Below the pieces are notes generated by a model, which was not told the origin of the DNA, did not search any database, and saw only the letters and a program-made list of their open reading frames with translations. From the NCBI GenBank assembly GCA_001465935.1, contig LNKV01000049.1:186001-250000 (forward strand): 64,000 nt of DNA, read 5' to 3'. Every line of letters starts with the position of its first letter. Position 1 is the stretch's first letter. The stretch is from Clarireedia homoeocarpa (taxonomy: Eukaryota > Ascomycota > Leotiomycetes > Helotiales > Rutstroemiaceae). Both the position numbers and the translations under genes were made by a program. This document shows positions 47,525 to 59,103 of this stretch, piece by piece.

Positions 47525-48708
47525 AGTAGAGGATCGAATCGCCAAAAAAGAAATGGACTAATAATTTAGAGTCGAATGTGCTAGGAAGTTCAAGTGTGGC
47601 GAATGCGACTGGGTCCGCGGTTATATATGTATGATGAATTTCTCTCTCTCGGTACTTCGGAATCTGGGAATCTGGACTTGCGCAAAGTGGAGAGTGGCTT
47701 TTTGGGCTTTTGGCGTTTGGCGTTATCCTGGACCGATGTGGAGAAAAGGATGAATTGCGGAGTTAGTAATTGCTTTTCCCTCTTTTGTGTGACTCGTACT
47801 CGTATGAATCCTTCAGAAGGCGATGAGTAAGGAAAAGTAGTCGTAGTCGTAGTCGTGCTCGCAATCGTCGCAGTTGTCCGTAGCACCGTGGCTGGAATGA
47901 TTTCGAAGGCCGAAGATCGACTGAGTAATCAGATGATTTGGTCACCAGACTCGTCGTCTTCTGTGCTGCTTGACTCTTGGATTGTACGTGGTATGTGGGT
48001 GTGGGTGGTATTTGGAATCGATGGAGTTGCAGGTTGTGTTGCGACTGCTTGAAGGCTTGAAGAAGATATAGAAAAATGGTGATGAAGAATGAAGAATAAA
48101 ATGCTTACGAGGTGTGTAGGTTGCAGGTGGGTTGATGTTGATGTTGATGTTGATAACGGATGCGGGATGAGCGATGTGGGATGTGATGAGTGATGCTATG
48201 CAGATCGCGGATACTCAAAGATACCATACCCTTCCTAGTTTTCCTCATATACGGGAGAGAATACGGGAGAGAATACGGTAGAGAATGATCTTGATGTTGT
48301 GGAGTATGAAAGGAGAGAGATCGACATAGAAGGTCGATTATATAAAAGAGATATTCACCAGACATTCAAGCAAAATCCAATCCACTGCCGTATAATTCGT
48401 TTTGCAGCGTGAGCTACGTGAGCTACAGAAAGCGTTCCCTGTTGGAAAGGGTGGAACGGAGGAGCATCCTTGTCGGCCTGTTTCTTGTCCAACCCATCCA
48501 ATCTTCCCTGGGAGTGTTCGCAGCGCAACTGCTTCTTGTGGTGTACGAAAAACCAAACAACCAAAGAACTGCAACATGGACGGACAAAGGCCGGCACAAA
48601 GACCGGCTACAAAGCCCGCTGCACCATATGCAAGCATGACGTGCCATGCGGATGCTCTGCGATACCCATATGCTTGCCAATCTGACCGAGAGGGCTTGGT
48701 GGGAATGA

Positions 48709-48759
48709 CAAGGGTAGGAAAACAAGGGTAAGCAAGGGTGGACAAGGGTCAACAAGGGT
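48709..48759. repeat. CAAGGGT motif, five copies, four at exact 10-nt spacing
   Basis: CAAGGGT starts at 48709, 48723, 48733, 48743 and 48753. The last four are exactly one helical turn apart. The cluster lies 1.2 kb upstream of the Rpn4-like start codon. Confidence 0.85.
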
Positions 48760-49922
48760 TATTGTGGAGACAGGGGTCATCACTCCTGCTTGAGACGATG
48801 AATCAAAGCGGAGTAATCACCCACCCACACAAAAGGGTAGTGGAGATGAGCCACAGCCCAAAGAGTAGAATGATCTACGCCCTTCTCGGATATTCCAAAA
48901 ATTCAGGAAGCTAGAACCAACCGGGTAGTTCCAGCACAGCCACACGTAGGACCCTGAAAATTCCAAAGGAAAAACCGAATTGTTGAATCATGTCCAATCA
49001 ATTAATTATTAAGCGACGGACGATGGAAAACGGTTGGGTAACTTTACCCAGCAAATAAGGTGCTGACAGAGTTGCAACCAGTAAGTTACTTTGTATGTCA
49101 AAAAGATTGGAAATCCTTTTCGGGAATACCGTTCAATGCTCCTCTCTCTGGCAGATGGGTTGTTCGGATCGACCCAAGAATTTCATCCCTCTGTGCGACC
49201 CTTTGACTCTTTCGGGACGATCCTGTGCCTCAACCCCCCATCTGATCCACTCCCCCCCTTTCCCAAAGACACGGCGCTGAGGGTGACAGCGGCTTCATGC
49301 GAGCTTCAACGAAGCATCAGTAATTCCATTCCTCGGGTCCTGTCCAGCGTTACATTTGCTACTTCCCAGGTGGGGTGGTAGATGTTCGCATCTCCAATGG
49401 GATTTGGATTCCTGGAGGAACTCTGTCATTATTCTCCTCCGTGCTACCCTCATCCATCTACTGGGTACCTAGCCTTATGGGAAACCAGGAATTACCGATG
49501 CGTACTATTGAAATCCCATTCTATCTCATCCATCCTATTCGTGCACAGTACCTGATCGATGAATGACTGTCCCCAAGGTCAGTCTCCAAAGCTAAGACAG
49601 GGATCTTCACGACAATACGGGTACAACTGGGGAAGCGGACAAGAGCGAACGGCCGACAAGAAAATGTGCAGAGAAAAAAGGCGCAATGAATGTACAGTAC
49701 AAACTGTGGCTGAGAGACCCTTTGGGCGACCAGTAAGACAGTGTTGTATTGCCCATAAGCGAAGGCGGAATTTGTCGAGACGAGCTGGACTCCCCGCCGC
49801 CGCTGCGCGATACCTTGAACTTAGCTCTCCTCTGCAGCGCTGGAGGAAACAGGCCGGTTTGGGACAGTATGCTCTATGTAGCCGAGAATCGTTACCAGAT
49901 GAATGTTCTTTGATTGTGCGAT

Positions 49923-49987
49923 CAGCTCTACAGTCATCGGCCAGCTCTACAGTCATCGGCCAGCTCTACAGCCATCGGCCAGCTCTT
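49923..49987. repeat. 19-nt direct repeat, 3.4 copies
   Basis: CAGCTCTACAGTCATCGGC occurs at 49923 and 49942, with a one-base variant at 49961 and a partial fourth copy. Confidence 0.93.
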
Positions 49988-50879
49988 TCCGCTCGAGAGA
50001 ACCTTATCTACAGCGGATATGGATATTGAGCATCCAGGTCAAGACCTCCCCACTATTGATTTTTCTATTTTCAATCTTTGACGCTTGGTCGCGTGGAGCA
50101 AAAGTCGACCTCGTACTCAATTGTCATTCTGCCCTGGCCCAACCATCTATCTATCTATCTCCACAAGCAAGCTCCCTCACAGACCTATGTTCCCCCGCTT
50201 CTAACCTTAATACGCATCTCAGATCACCATGTGTCCCTACCCTATCCTAGCTATCCTAACAAGCCCTACTATGCTTCCTCACGGCTTTTGTGGCTACTTG
50301 GGAGTCATGCACCACGTCAGCCTACTCACCCCCCACCTAACCTGCCTAGCTGACTCACTATGCGAGAGAGCAATGATGCGAATCTCCTCTTTCCCATAGA
50401 CAAAGTAGATAGATGATAGGCCATGCGAGCGCGCTTTACGATATCTTAGCTTAGCTGAGTCAAGTAATGTGTACATGTAAATCACAGGCCTTTTCACATG
50501 GGATATCCTGCTTGCGGATTTAGGAACTTGTTCTCCGGATGTACTTTACTCTGTCTGCGATTGACAAACGCTGCCTGCCTATCTATCCTACTAAGAGTCT
50601 TAAGCCGCGGGGAATGACTAATTCCATGTCCGGATGCCCAATCGCCACGCTCATGAGATGTTGAATCATGCGGTAGTCGGTAGATCCATATCCGGGGTCA
50701 GTGGGAAAGTAGAAATGATCTGTGAGTCGTCGAACTAGCTCTCTCTGCCCGAGTAAGTTACGTTACGTGTCAGGTAGCTACAGTACAGTAGGTAGCTAGC
50801 TAGCTCGCTCGCTCGCCGTCTGCCCCGCCCCAACTTAGTGACCCGCGAACAAATCCCCAGCAGAAATGCGAATCATGTG

Positions 50880-50906
50880 GAGAGAGAGAGAGAGAGAGAG
50901 AGAGAG
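50880..50906. repeat. (GA)13 microsatellite
   Basis: Pure GA dinucleotide run of 27 bases. Confidence 0.97.
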
Positions 50907-51849
50907 TCCTGTATTCTTGTTTCCGGTACCGTACTAATGCAGGCACCACACCACACTACATGCTCATCCCCCCCCCAAAACTGGGAAAAGCAAGCAAGAA
51001 AAGCTCAAACAAAACATCCATGGGAAGCTGAGCAGAGCAAGACAGGACAACACATAGTCTATGCAGATCTGATAGGCATAGGCACAGGTACAGGTACCGG
51101 CTGGATAGAGATACGCGATAACTTATCTGGCGACGAGCGAATGGGAAAAAAAAAAAATCCACACAAGCCACACTTCCCCGCAAAAAGCACCACATCGGCC
51201 GGTACTGTACCGTTCTTTGGAAAAGCACGCTTGTGTGTTTAGATCGATCTGGGAAAAATGGGCGAAAAAAGCGGGTTACTTCGTTTTTTGTTGGTGGGTG
51301 GTGTGTGTGTGTGTGTGTGAATTGAATGAACACAGCCACAGCGGGTGTCGGGTCAGGACCACTAAGACTTGAGTGCAACCCTTCACTTGTTCGGAGTTGA
51401 GCGAATGGATGGGTGAGATGATGCAGGATACATATTTTTTTGGTTGCTTACACACGAAACAAATCCATATGCCGAATCATTTGTTAAAAAAAGAATCCTA
51501 ACGGTATGGGCTTCTGCTTTGTTCTATTCTATGCCTTGGTACGGCTCAGCTAGGTGTGTGTCTTCTTCTTCTTCCTTCCTGCAGCCCTTACGAATCTTTG
51601 TACAGTACATGAACACCATGGGCTGCCAATTATGGCTCGTGGCTCGTCCCGGCCGGCATCGCCGTTGGCTTTTGGGGTTGCATCACATGAAGCGAAGCGA
51701 AAGGAGAAAAAAGGTCGTTCTGTTGTACGAGGAAGAACGTTCGATACATGCATGAAATGAAAAGCAGTCGGACACTTAATATAGTGAATGTACCACGCCG
51801 CCCGTATCACGGTGCTTGGCGGAGGGGGAAGAGGTCCTAGTGGATTGGG

Positions 51850-51897
51850 ATTGTAGCATCAATTTGATGCTACAATTTGATGCTACAATTTGATGGC
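51850..51897. repeat. 27-nt palindrome merging into 13-nt direct repeats
   Basis: ATTGTAGCATCAA (51850-51862) is mirrored exactly as TTGATGCTACAAT (51864-51876) around a single T. The right arm is then repeated in tandem (CAATTTGATGCTA) about 2.7 times. Confidence 0.92.
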
Positions 51898-52092
51898 GTC
51901 TGGGGTATGTCCGACCTGAACATACATTTCCAAGAAGGTGCTTCAGCCGGTTGAGTATGAGGCCAGCCCAGATGGTGAGGATGGTACGGGACAATCCTTT
52001 TCCAATATCCATCCACATCCATCCACATCCATTTCCCTATTCTGGCAGTTCTCCATGGTCATGTATCTTATCCTGCATGCATCGCACTCCCA

Positions 52093-52127
52093 GACAATTG
52101 GAATGTTCTGACAATTGGAATGTTCTG
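52093..52127. repeat. 17-nt direct repeat, two copies
   Basis: GACAATTGGAATGTTCT occurs twice in tandem without a spacer. Each unit contains a GGAATGTTC core that resembles alternating GAA/TTC heat-shock-type half-sites; the resemblance is weak. Confidence 0.85.
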
Positions 52128-52347
52128 GTCAAACCTGCCTACCAGTCCTTTGGTGCTTACAGTTGGTTGTGCCGCATGCGAAGTTACATTTACTATGTAC
52201 ATTGCAGTCCATTGCCATGGACTGTCCTCGCACCCTCGGTTCCGCCCAGCTGTATCGCAGATGCCGAGATCTAGTTCCAGTTCCATCGACCGCACCCGTC
52301 GCATGGCATGCCTGCATCTAGAATCGCACAATTAAGGCTTGAGTAAG

Positions 52348-52378
52348 CCACACCACACCACACCACACCACACCACAT
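52348..52378. repeat. (CCACA)6 pentamer array
   Basis: About six perfect CCACA units. Confidence 0.96.
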
Positions 52379-53639
52379 CGGAATGTCATCCTCTAGTTTA
52401 TCCGGTGCCAGATGCCGATGGGTTTTCCGAAAGGAGGAATGTTTGCTGATTGTCGGGTAGTACGGGAAGAACGACTCGATCGGGTAATGTTCTAGACTCT
52501 TCTCCCTTCTTCTTTTAGTCTTGCGAGTTAACTCCGATATGCAGCTCGAATGGAAATATGCTCTAATGGAAATATGGAATTAATTTTTCCCTATTCCTTT
52601 TCGCCAGCAGAATAAACCCGACGGCTATGTCCTCCGACTCTTTTACAGCATTGCAAATTATTCCCGAAAAACCCGCGGAGATGTTCGTATTCTATTGTTG
52701 GTACTTTGGGCCGGCATTTGGAATTGGTAATGCAAATGCGGATATTTCAGATGTTGATCTTGAAGGGGCTTGCGGGTTGTGGTTTTTGGGAAGATGGACA
52801 ATTACGTCATCGACGTTCTTATCGGGTACACAGGAAAAACTTGATAACGCACCTTGAGGAGATCAAGAATGTTTGTCCTGGATTTTTCTTGTGGCTGGAA
52901 TAATCTTGCTGCTCGTTCTATTCATAGAAATTTAATATCTTAATGATCCTCATTAGTCCTTCCCTCTCGAGATCAATGGAGATGGCTGTGAAGTGCAGGT
53001 ACGAACCCCTTGATTCCGGAAATAACGGTAGATCGGGGGGTAAGGGCGAGGGAATGAGTTATCAAAGCCTCCACTGGTGATAGAGGCCACGCAAATCATT
53101 CCTCAGAGCGTGGCACATCAGAACTTGAAATGCGAGCAGAAAACCATGGCGCCGATGTCCTTGGAAATGCAGCCAATATCGATATGAACAGATGGCCTTC
53201 CGGCGTCCACTCAGGTCAGCTCGAAATTGTGATTGTCACGATGAAGACGAATGTCCTCGTCAAGATGTAGCCACACGCCTTGGAGATTACGCAAAGACAT
53301 GTATAGCCTCATATGTGCAGTGAAAAAGCCACTGGCGATTCGTATCAAGACCCCAGGGCGCGAGTAGATTCTTGACAAGTATCCAGTGCTGCATCCTTTT
53401 GCCTTCCATCCTACGAGTAAAACTCAGAGAAATGTATGCAACAACGACTTTCATACCCTCCCCCACTTACCGAGGCAAGCTGCTTCTGATTATATAATCA
53501 TGCCTACCTCACGCACCCATGTAAAGCTGACTCTGAGAAGCTTTCTAATGTATTATGTAAATTAATTCCGATTACCAAAGCTTTCCGACAGCCCCCGTCA
53601 ACATCCATCCATCCGTCTGTGAATGATATCCAGCGCAAT

Positions 53640-54447
53640 ATGACCGCGCAATCATTGTCGCCTATACGCAAAGCATGGTATAGATGGAAAGCATTGCGTC
53701 TCCCGTGGCGGAAAACCTTTTTTGTTGGTAGGTCCGCCGTGTCATGCCATTCCATACAATATATGTCCCAACCTCGCCGCCGCCACCCCAAATCCCACTC
53801 AACCACTAACCCCCCCGTTTCTTTCTCCAATCACAGGGTTCGACCTCCAGAACAACACATTCTGGGAATTCCGCGATGCTCTGCATGCCGGGCGCATGCG
53901 TCGTATTGTGAAATCGCCCTCGTCTGTGTCGTATGCGGACGTAAGCATAAGTCCGCAGTGGCACCAATGGCTGCGGTATACGCGGGCGGATGCGCCGAGT
54001 CTGCAGGAGCTGGAGAGCGATTTGCAGAGGCAGGCAAGATTGAAGGTGCTGGCGAGGCAGGCGGATGAGAGGTGGGCGCAGAAGCAAAGTTATTTGGATC
54101 CGCCAGAGATGCAGCAGGCACTGCCTGCGACAAGACCGAGAGATGGTGGGGCATATACGGGGAGGGAGCCGAGGGGGGATGGGAGGGGGGTTGGGAGTTT
54201 GGTTGTTGATAGGCAGGGACGGGGAGACGGGGGACAGGAGGGGGTGGGGGTTGTGGGTGTGGAGGGTAAAGTGGCGACGTCGAGGGCGAATGAGCAGGAG
54301 GTGGGAAGGGAGGTGAGGAAAGGAAGCGGTGTGAGGGAAGAGAAGAAATTTAAGGAAGATCCTTGGAAACAAGCAAAAGGTGCCGCAGGTGAGGAATGGC
54401 AACCGCAGGCATGGAATCCTAGTGATCTGCCTGTGTCGAGGAGATGA
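53640..54447 (+). CDS. Complex I assembly factor NDUFAF2/mimitin-like (NDUFA12 family)
   Basis: A mitochondrial protein of the NDUFA12/17.2 family, needed for late assembly of respiratory complex I. Two exons, 53640-53727 and 53837-54447, give 232 residues. The N-terminal half carries the family signature: SLSPIRKAWYRWKALRLPWRKTFFVG, then FDLQNNTFWEFRD, RRIVKSPSSVSYADVSISPQWHQWLRYTR and DAPSLQEL. The intron interrupts the second Gly codon of FFVG and restores the reading frame exactly. The first 130 residues cover the conserved family core; the remaining 100 form a Gly/Val/Arg-rich, low-complexity tail read from a G-rich strand. The ATG chosen gives MTAQSLSPIRKAWYRW, the standard beginning. 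No cleavable presequence is obvious, as in other members. Confidence 0.93.
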
Positions 54448-55032
54448 TATGTCATTGTTATGTCGTGACTCGTCAATGTATGTAATATTAACGATGTTAT
54501 GATGCAAAAGTAGAGTAAGCTCCACGAAGAATGTAACGATAGTAAGAGCTAGAAAAATCCAGATAGACGGTAACACTTCCACTGAGTTTAGATCCTAGAG
54601 ATCAGGTTAGAAAGTAACATTCTTATGGTTCTGACTCTCGGTTGCAACTCAGGGGGGGTTGTTGGCATTGCTAATTGTCAATGTATAGGTACTTTGATTG
54701 GTCTATCTTATTTGAAACACTCTTTGCCTGCAGTATGAATCGGAAATTTCTTACTGCAAGAGTAGCATACGTGGTAATCTTTCACGTCTCAACAGCGTCA
54801 TGTAATGCACATAGCATGACCGTAAGCTAAGTAGAAACTATAACCAACCCAAAAGAATCGAAAAGAGAAAAGGCCAACACCAATAGGAGTGCTAACCACC
54901 CTTTCCCTGGCCGAGAGTGGGAATAGCCAGCAGCACGATTTCGTTACATTCATGCTATCAAGAGGGGGCTGACAACAACGTTGCATTCCGGCCAACACTG
55001 TCTGAGATAGCCTGGCTCGCTGAATTGCTATT
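54448..55032. other. Intergenic between NDUFAF2-like gene and tannase remnant
   Basis: 585 bp; nothing recognised. The minus-strand open frame here is a continuation out of frame from the tannase remnant. Confidence 0.5.
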
Positions 55033-56095
55033 TCACCGAAATACCACTCGGTTGCGAGACCAGCCGTCAAGCGAGGAAGAAGAGGTTGCATCAGCGCAGT
55101 TTGATTGGAAGATGGCTCGCTGGGCATAAGGACAGATGATCTCGAGTCGTGTCGATCCATCAGCCAGAATGGCCTGGACTGAACTAGCAACAGGAGCGGT
55201 ACCGCTCCCAGCCCATGACTGCAGTTGTGAGAAGAGCGATTCGGGCTGTCCGCCGCTACCGCCCCAGCAGTGACCGAGACCGGAGATGCAGTAGTAAAGG
55301 TAGAAATCAGTGACGTTGCCGACGGATGAGCTCACTTCGTTGTAGTAATGGAGTGTGCTGCTTAGGGGTGATGGATGAATCGGCCTTTTTGAATGAGGGT
55401 TAATTGGTACACTTTTGTCAAAGAAAATGAGATTTGATTAGATAGTAGGGATATCAATAGGGGTAGGAGGTAGGGAGAATGTAAGAGAGTTGAGAAGGGC
55501 GCTAGGCATCAGGCTAGACAAGATAGGAGAAGGGGGAGAGAAAGAGGCACTTACAAGATTATGATATGTAATTATTTTCCCACCGGCATTCACAAAGTCG
55601 ACAAGACCAGGCTCGCTAGCTCCCATGGAGGAGCCAAAGACACCTTTCAAGCTACGGAGTAGGGTATCGCACTGGTTGTGAGTAAGAGTAATAATAATTA
55701 CATTCGTATCCTTCAGGCCATAGTACATATACCAGAATTGCACACTTGCCCGATCGTTTGGTATACATGTTCGTGCATGTAATTCCTGCCACCGTTGATA
55801 GATAGGCTCTAATCTCGTAAACTATACCACATGAGATTACCATTGGAATATCGCGGCCCATTCCAGATCGCATTAGCGATGGCTGCTACAGCGGTGCTAA
55901 ATGTCATGTTGACGTCGGTGTCCTGGAAGTTGAATGATGTTCTGATTTAATCTACTGGGTCGAATAACTTGCGACATGCCTCCAGTTCTGCAATTAGTCC
56001 ATCCAGTACGTCACCAAAGCCGTCGCACTTTTTGATAGCTTGAACCGTGAGATGATTCAGTTCGCAGCCGCAAGGGTATTGCTATGTGAGATTAT
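55033..56095 (-). pseudogene. Decayed tannase/feruloyl esterase gene
   Basis: Fragments of a secreted tannase-family serine hydrolase can be followed in order on the minus strand. They are QYPCGCELNHLTVQAIKKC (about 56090-56035), TFSTAVAAIANAIWNGPRYSNG (about 55905-55840), DTLLRSLKGVFGSSMGASEPG with FVNAGGKIITYHNL (about 55670-55560), and DFYLYYCISGLGHCWGGSGGQPESL with the end ICPYAQRAIFQSNCADATSSS (55305-55040). The frame is broken by TAA at 55947-55949, TAG at 55809-55811, a shift between 55810 and 55740, and another near 55350. An intact GT-AG intron (GTAAGT donor) still follows ITYHNL. The His-containing GLGHCWGG block is kept, but the N-terminal half with the nucleophilic Ser is not found. 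The copy cannot make a full enzyme. Confidence 0.85.
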
Positions 56096-57151
56096 TTGTG
56101 GAGGAGACAACTACCACGTTTTGCTTTCTGTCGTCAAAACGTGCTGCACCTGATCCTGGCGATACCAGGACTACATTTAGCAAGGCAAGCGCCGACTAGA
56201 CCAGGCGAGCTCGTGGACCGAGTAGACAGACATATAGCCATCGCAATATAGCATATGACTCGGGCATTCTCAAATCTGGCTGAACAGAATTCAATGTGCC
56301 GAACTGTCCATCGTCATAAGTCTAATTTGCGCGTATATATTGGCCAAAAACCCAGGTCCATGGCATCTGCTCGTCGTCTTAGAGGGGCATGAAGCTGCAT
56401 GGCGGGAACTGTTCCGTGGAGTTTGTACCGTGGTCGAAGCAATGGGCCTCTCCAAGATATTAGCCATACTTTCAAACGATCTTGGGCCAGAAATGCATGT
56501 GCAGCTTCTGAGCGAGCACACTGACTAGTCTGAGCCAGAACATCTAATTTCCGAAGCAATAGAGTGGGAAGCTACTCTTGGTTCCCTCGCAACTGCTGTT
56601 GAGCGACCTCGAGGAGAACGGAAAGGTGTTTGTCAACACACATTTAATATGCTCAAGTATTGCTTCCAAGATCCTTTTGGCACATCAGCGAATCCTAGAC
56701 CTATTGCCGACGTCAGGTTTTCAGATGATGATGGCTTAACTTTATGTCCTAGAAGATGAGTATGTGAACAAAAATTCCCAAGAAGTATGATGTTGTCACG
56801 CTGGTGCTTCTAGCACATTTAGTAGTATTGCTTCAGGTCCTTGAAACGCTTTGGTTCTTGACAACGTGGACCCGCGCATATTTTGCAGGGCATCTTGGAA
56901 ATTCTTGAGTCATCACCCCAGGTGAAATGGATACAATGACCGCTCATTCAGGTAGAAAGGGGGACACAGTTCATGCAGGATATGGAATACGCGAGAAAGT
57001 TAAGGTCTAATGACCGATGCCCTTGAAACTCCATGACCTGCAAACTCGATAATTGGGGCATCAGGATATAATCTTTGCATGCCGGTAGGCTTCGTTCTAC
57101 CTCCCTCGTAGCGCATGCCATACGATAATTTTGCACCAAAAAACTCTGCGA
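56096..57151. other. Gap with an interrupted plus-strand frame
   Basis: About 1 kb. A plus-strand frame from 56340 to 56759 is open except for one TAG at 56526-56528. It reads as protein-like sequence on both sides of the stop, but I do not recognise it. The rest shows nothing. Confidence 0.5.
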
Positions 57152-59103
57152 CTAAAGACTTTTGAACTCTTTGTCACTTTCTTGGGCCGACTTAACTTTC
57201 CACCAATTGATCAAACTCGTCAGTCTCCTCGAACTCGCCTGGAAAAACAATTTAGCGACCTCCTCCCTCTTCGCTGTACTATCCCCTCCATCACTTCCTC
57301 TCCTCCTCCTTCCACCAAGACAGTTACTCTCTCTAGCTCGAATCCCATCTCTAACTGCTTCTTCCAGCTGTGGCGTATGACTTAAGTTGCATTCTAAGAG
57401 AAATACCCTGAACAAACTTTCCGCCAGTATCGAGTATTTGGCATTATCCTCAATGGAAGACGTCATTGGGCAGTGCGGAAGAAAGTAAGTTTCGAGGATT
57501 TCTTGGGTTATTGTATCATTTTCAGACTGCGGCCGGGGGGTGGTACTTGGGAGGTAGTGGAAGGTTAGAAGTTGAATGAGGGAGACAAGAAGAGCGGAGG
57601 GGAAGGGCATTCGGTTTGACGGAGAGAGCATGGCGGAAAAGGAAGGCAGAGGAAGGGGGGCGATCTGATCCCGGAACTGCGTGTAGAGATTGGAGATGGG
57701 AATAAAGAGGTCGGGAAGATAGAAGGATGCGCGGGAGAGCTTTGGGATGATAGCGTTAGTCTTGTATGCTTTTACTAGGAGTAGGATGATAGATCGGAAT
57801 TTACCAGTGTCATAACCTTTTGACGCAATACAATAGCATCAGAACCTCCTATCGTTGAAGCATATGTCGTAGTCCCCACTGTCTTCGCTTTGAAATCCGG
57901 TGACGGAGAGCCATCCATAGTCTCAAACAAAGTATCTCGGTCATCATTTTCTTCGTCGTAATCACCAAATTCCATATCTGTGGTAACATCTATCTTCTCA
58001 TCACGTTTCCTCTTCTGCGTGCTTTTTTTCTTCATCTCTTTCGTCTCATTCTCAAAGATCTCGGGAAACTCCTTCAAAGACTGCGCTGACCCGTCTGCAA
58101 AGGCGGCTTTCACAATCCGTCGTAGAGGTGCACTACTATACTTGTAATCAAAACCATTTAGATACCGAATCAATAGTGAGTCCCGAAGCATCCTATGCTC
58201 TCGGAAGAGTTCATCGCCGTTCAGATCTGGCTCAACATTTGTTCGATGGTTCTCCTGGCTTTTGGACAGCAGCTCTGCTTGACGCTTTTCCTGATGTTCT
58301 TCATCATCCATGGCCTCTCGCTCATTCCAGTCATCGTCCAAAACTTCCAGTAGATACTCAAGCAAAACTTTCCAGTATCTCCAGCGTTTAGGATATCGCA
58401 CACTACAATTGAATGCCCAGCCTACTATGTGCCAAAAGTCCTTCGCTCGTCGGAAGACACCTTGTTGTGATACAGCACCCTTTATACCATCTCCTTGTAT
58501 CTCTTCGTCTGAGTTGCTCTCTCCATCATGCGATTCTATGACTATCCGTCCCCGTCGTGTATTGCGACCCATTGTAGTTGTGCATGTTGGGAAAGCAAAC
58601 GCTTGCTCAAGATGTGCCGCTCTGGGGCCGACGTCTTGAAGAACACTTCGTAAAAGACTGATTGATCGTGAGCCCATCTCTAGTCGCTCTTTGTTTGAGG
58701 CATGACTGGTGTGCAGTGGATGTACAAGTAGTGTGCTTGCGATCTGTAGATACTTAGGAGATGGTACACAGGCTGGTGTTGACGCTGTAATGGGATGGGA
58801 TATGCCTGCGGTGAAGACATTCGAGAGTAGATTTAGACCTTGCATATCTAGTCTACAGTATCAGCATCAGTACTCGTTCGTACCTAGTAGCGAGTTCCAT
58901 GGGCCTTACATACACATCTGTTCATCGAAATAGACCTCAGCGTGTCTAGAAATCTCCTCCGTAATTTGGCATGCCGGGCGATAGCGGGGATGAGTGGGTT
59001 TTGTGGTTGACATTGGTGATTGTGTTGTTTGACTTGAATGCGGAGAGTTCTGAATCAACGGGGAATTCGGAGCAGTGTGAAATGAAGTTGGTGAGCTTAA
59101 CAT
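57152..59103 (-). CDS. Unknown protein with acidic and basic low-complexity segment
   Basis: I do not recognise this protein. Three exons fit: 59103-58914, 58847-57805 and 57760-57152, giving 613 residues. Intron 1 (66 nt) has a GTATGT donor. Intron 2 is only 44 nt, with a GTAAAT donor and a CAAG acceptor; it is the only join that keeps the frame into TNAIIPKLSRASFYLPDLF. The N-terminus is Ser/Thr/Pro-rich. Residues about 95-270 look helical, including FWHIVGWAFNCSVRYPKRWRYWKVLLEYLLEVLDDDW. A KKKSTQKRKRDEK cluster could be a nuclear localisation signal, followed by an acidic EFGDYDEENDDRD stretch. The C-terminal 200 residues are again helix-rich. A nuclear role is only an inference. Confidence 0.75.

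Larger units (their letters stand above)
47525..53639. other. 6.1-kb gene-free divergent gap
   Basis: No open frame here shows a family match or a consistent multi-exon structure. The 600 bp next to the Rpn4-like ATG are probably its leader and promoter. Several direct and inverted repeats are scattered through the gap and are listed separately. In such a compact genome this is the longest stretch in the window without any coding signal. It could hold distal control elements, a non-coding RNA, or a lost gene. Confidence 0.6.

Noticed and set aside
49559..50029. Overlapping open frames of 125-156 codons on both strands
   Set aside because: Both strands are open, part is a 19-nt repeat, and neither translation resembles a known family.
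52093..52127. Heat-shock element
   Set aside because: The GGAATGTTC cores do not form three correctly phased inverted pentamers, so it is listed only as a direct repeat.
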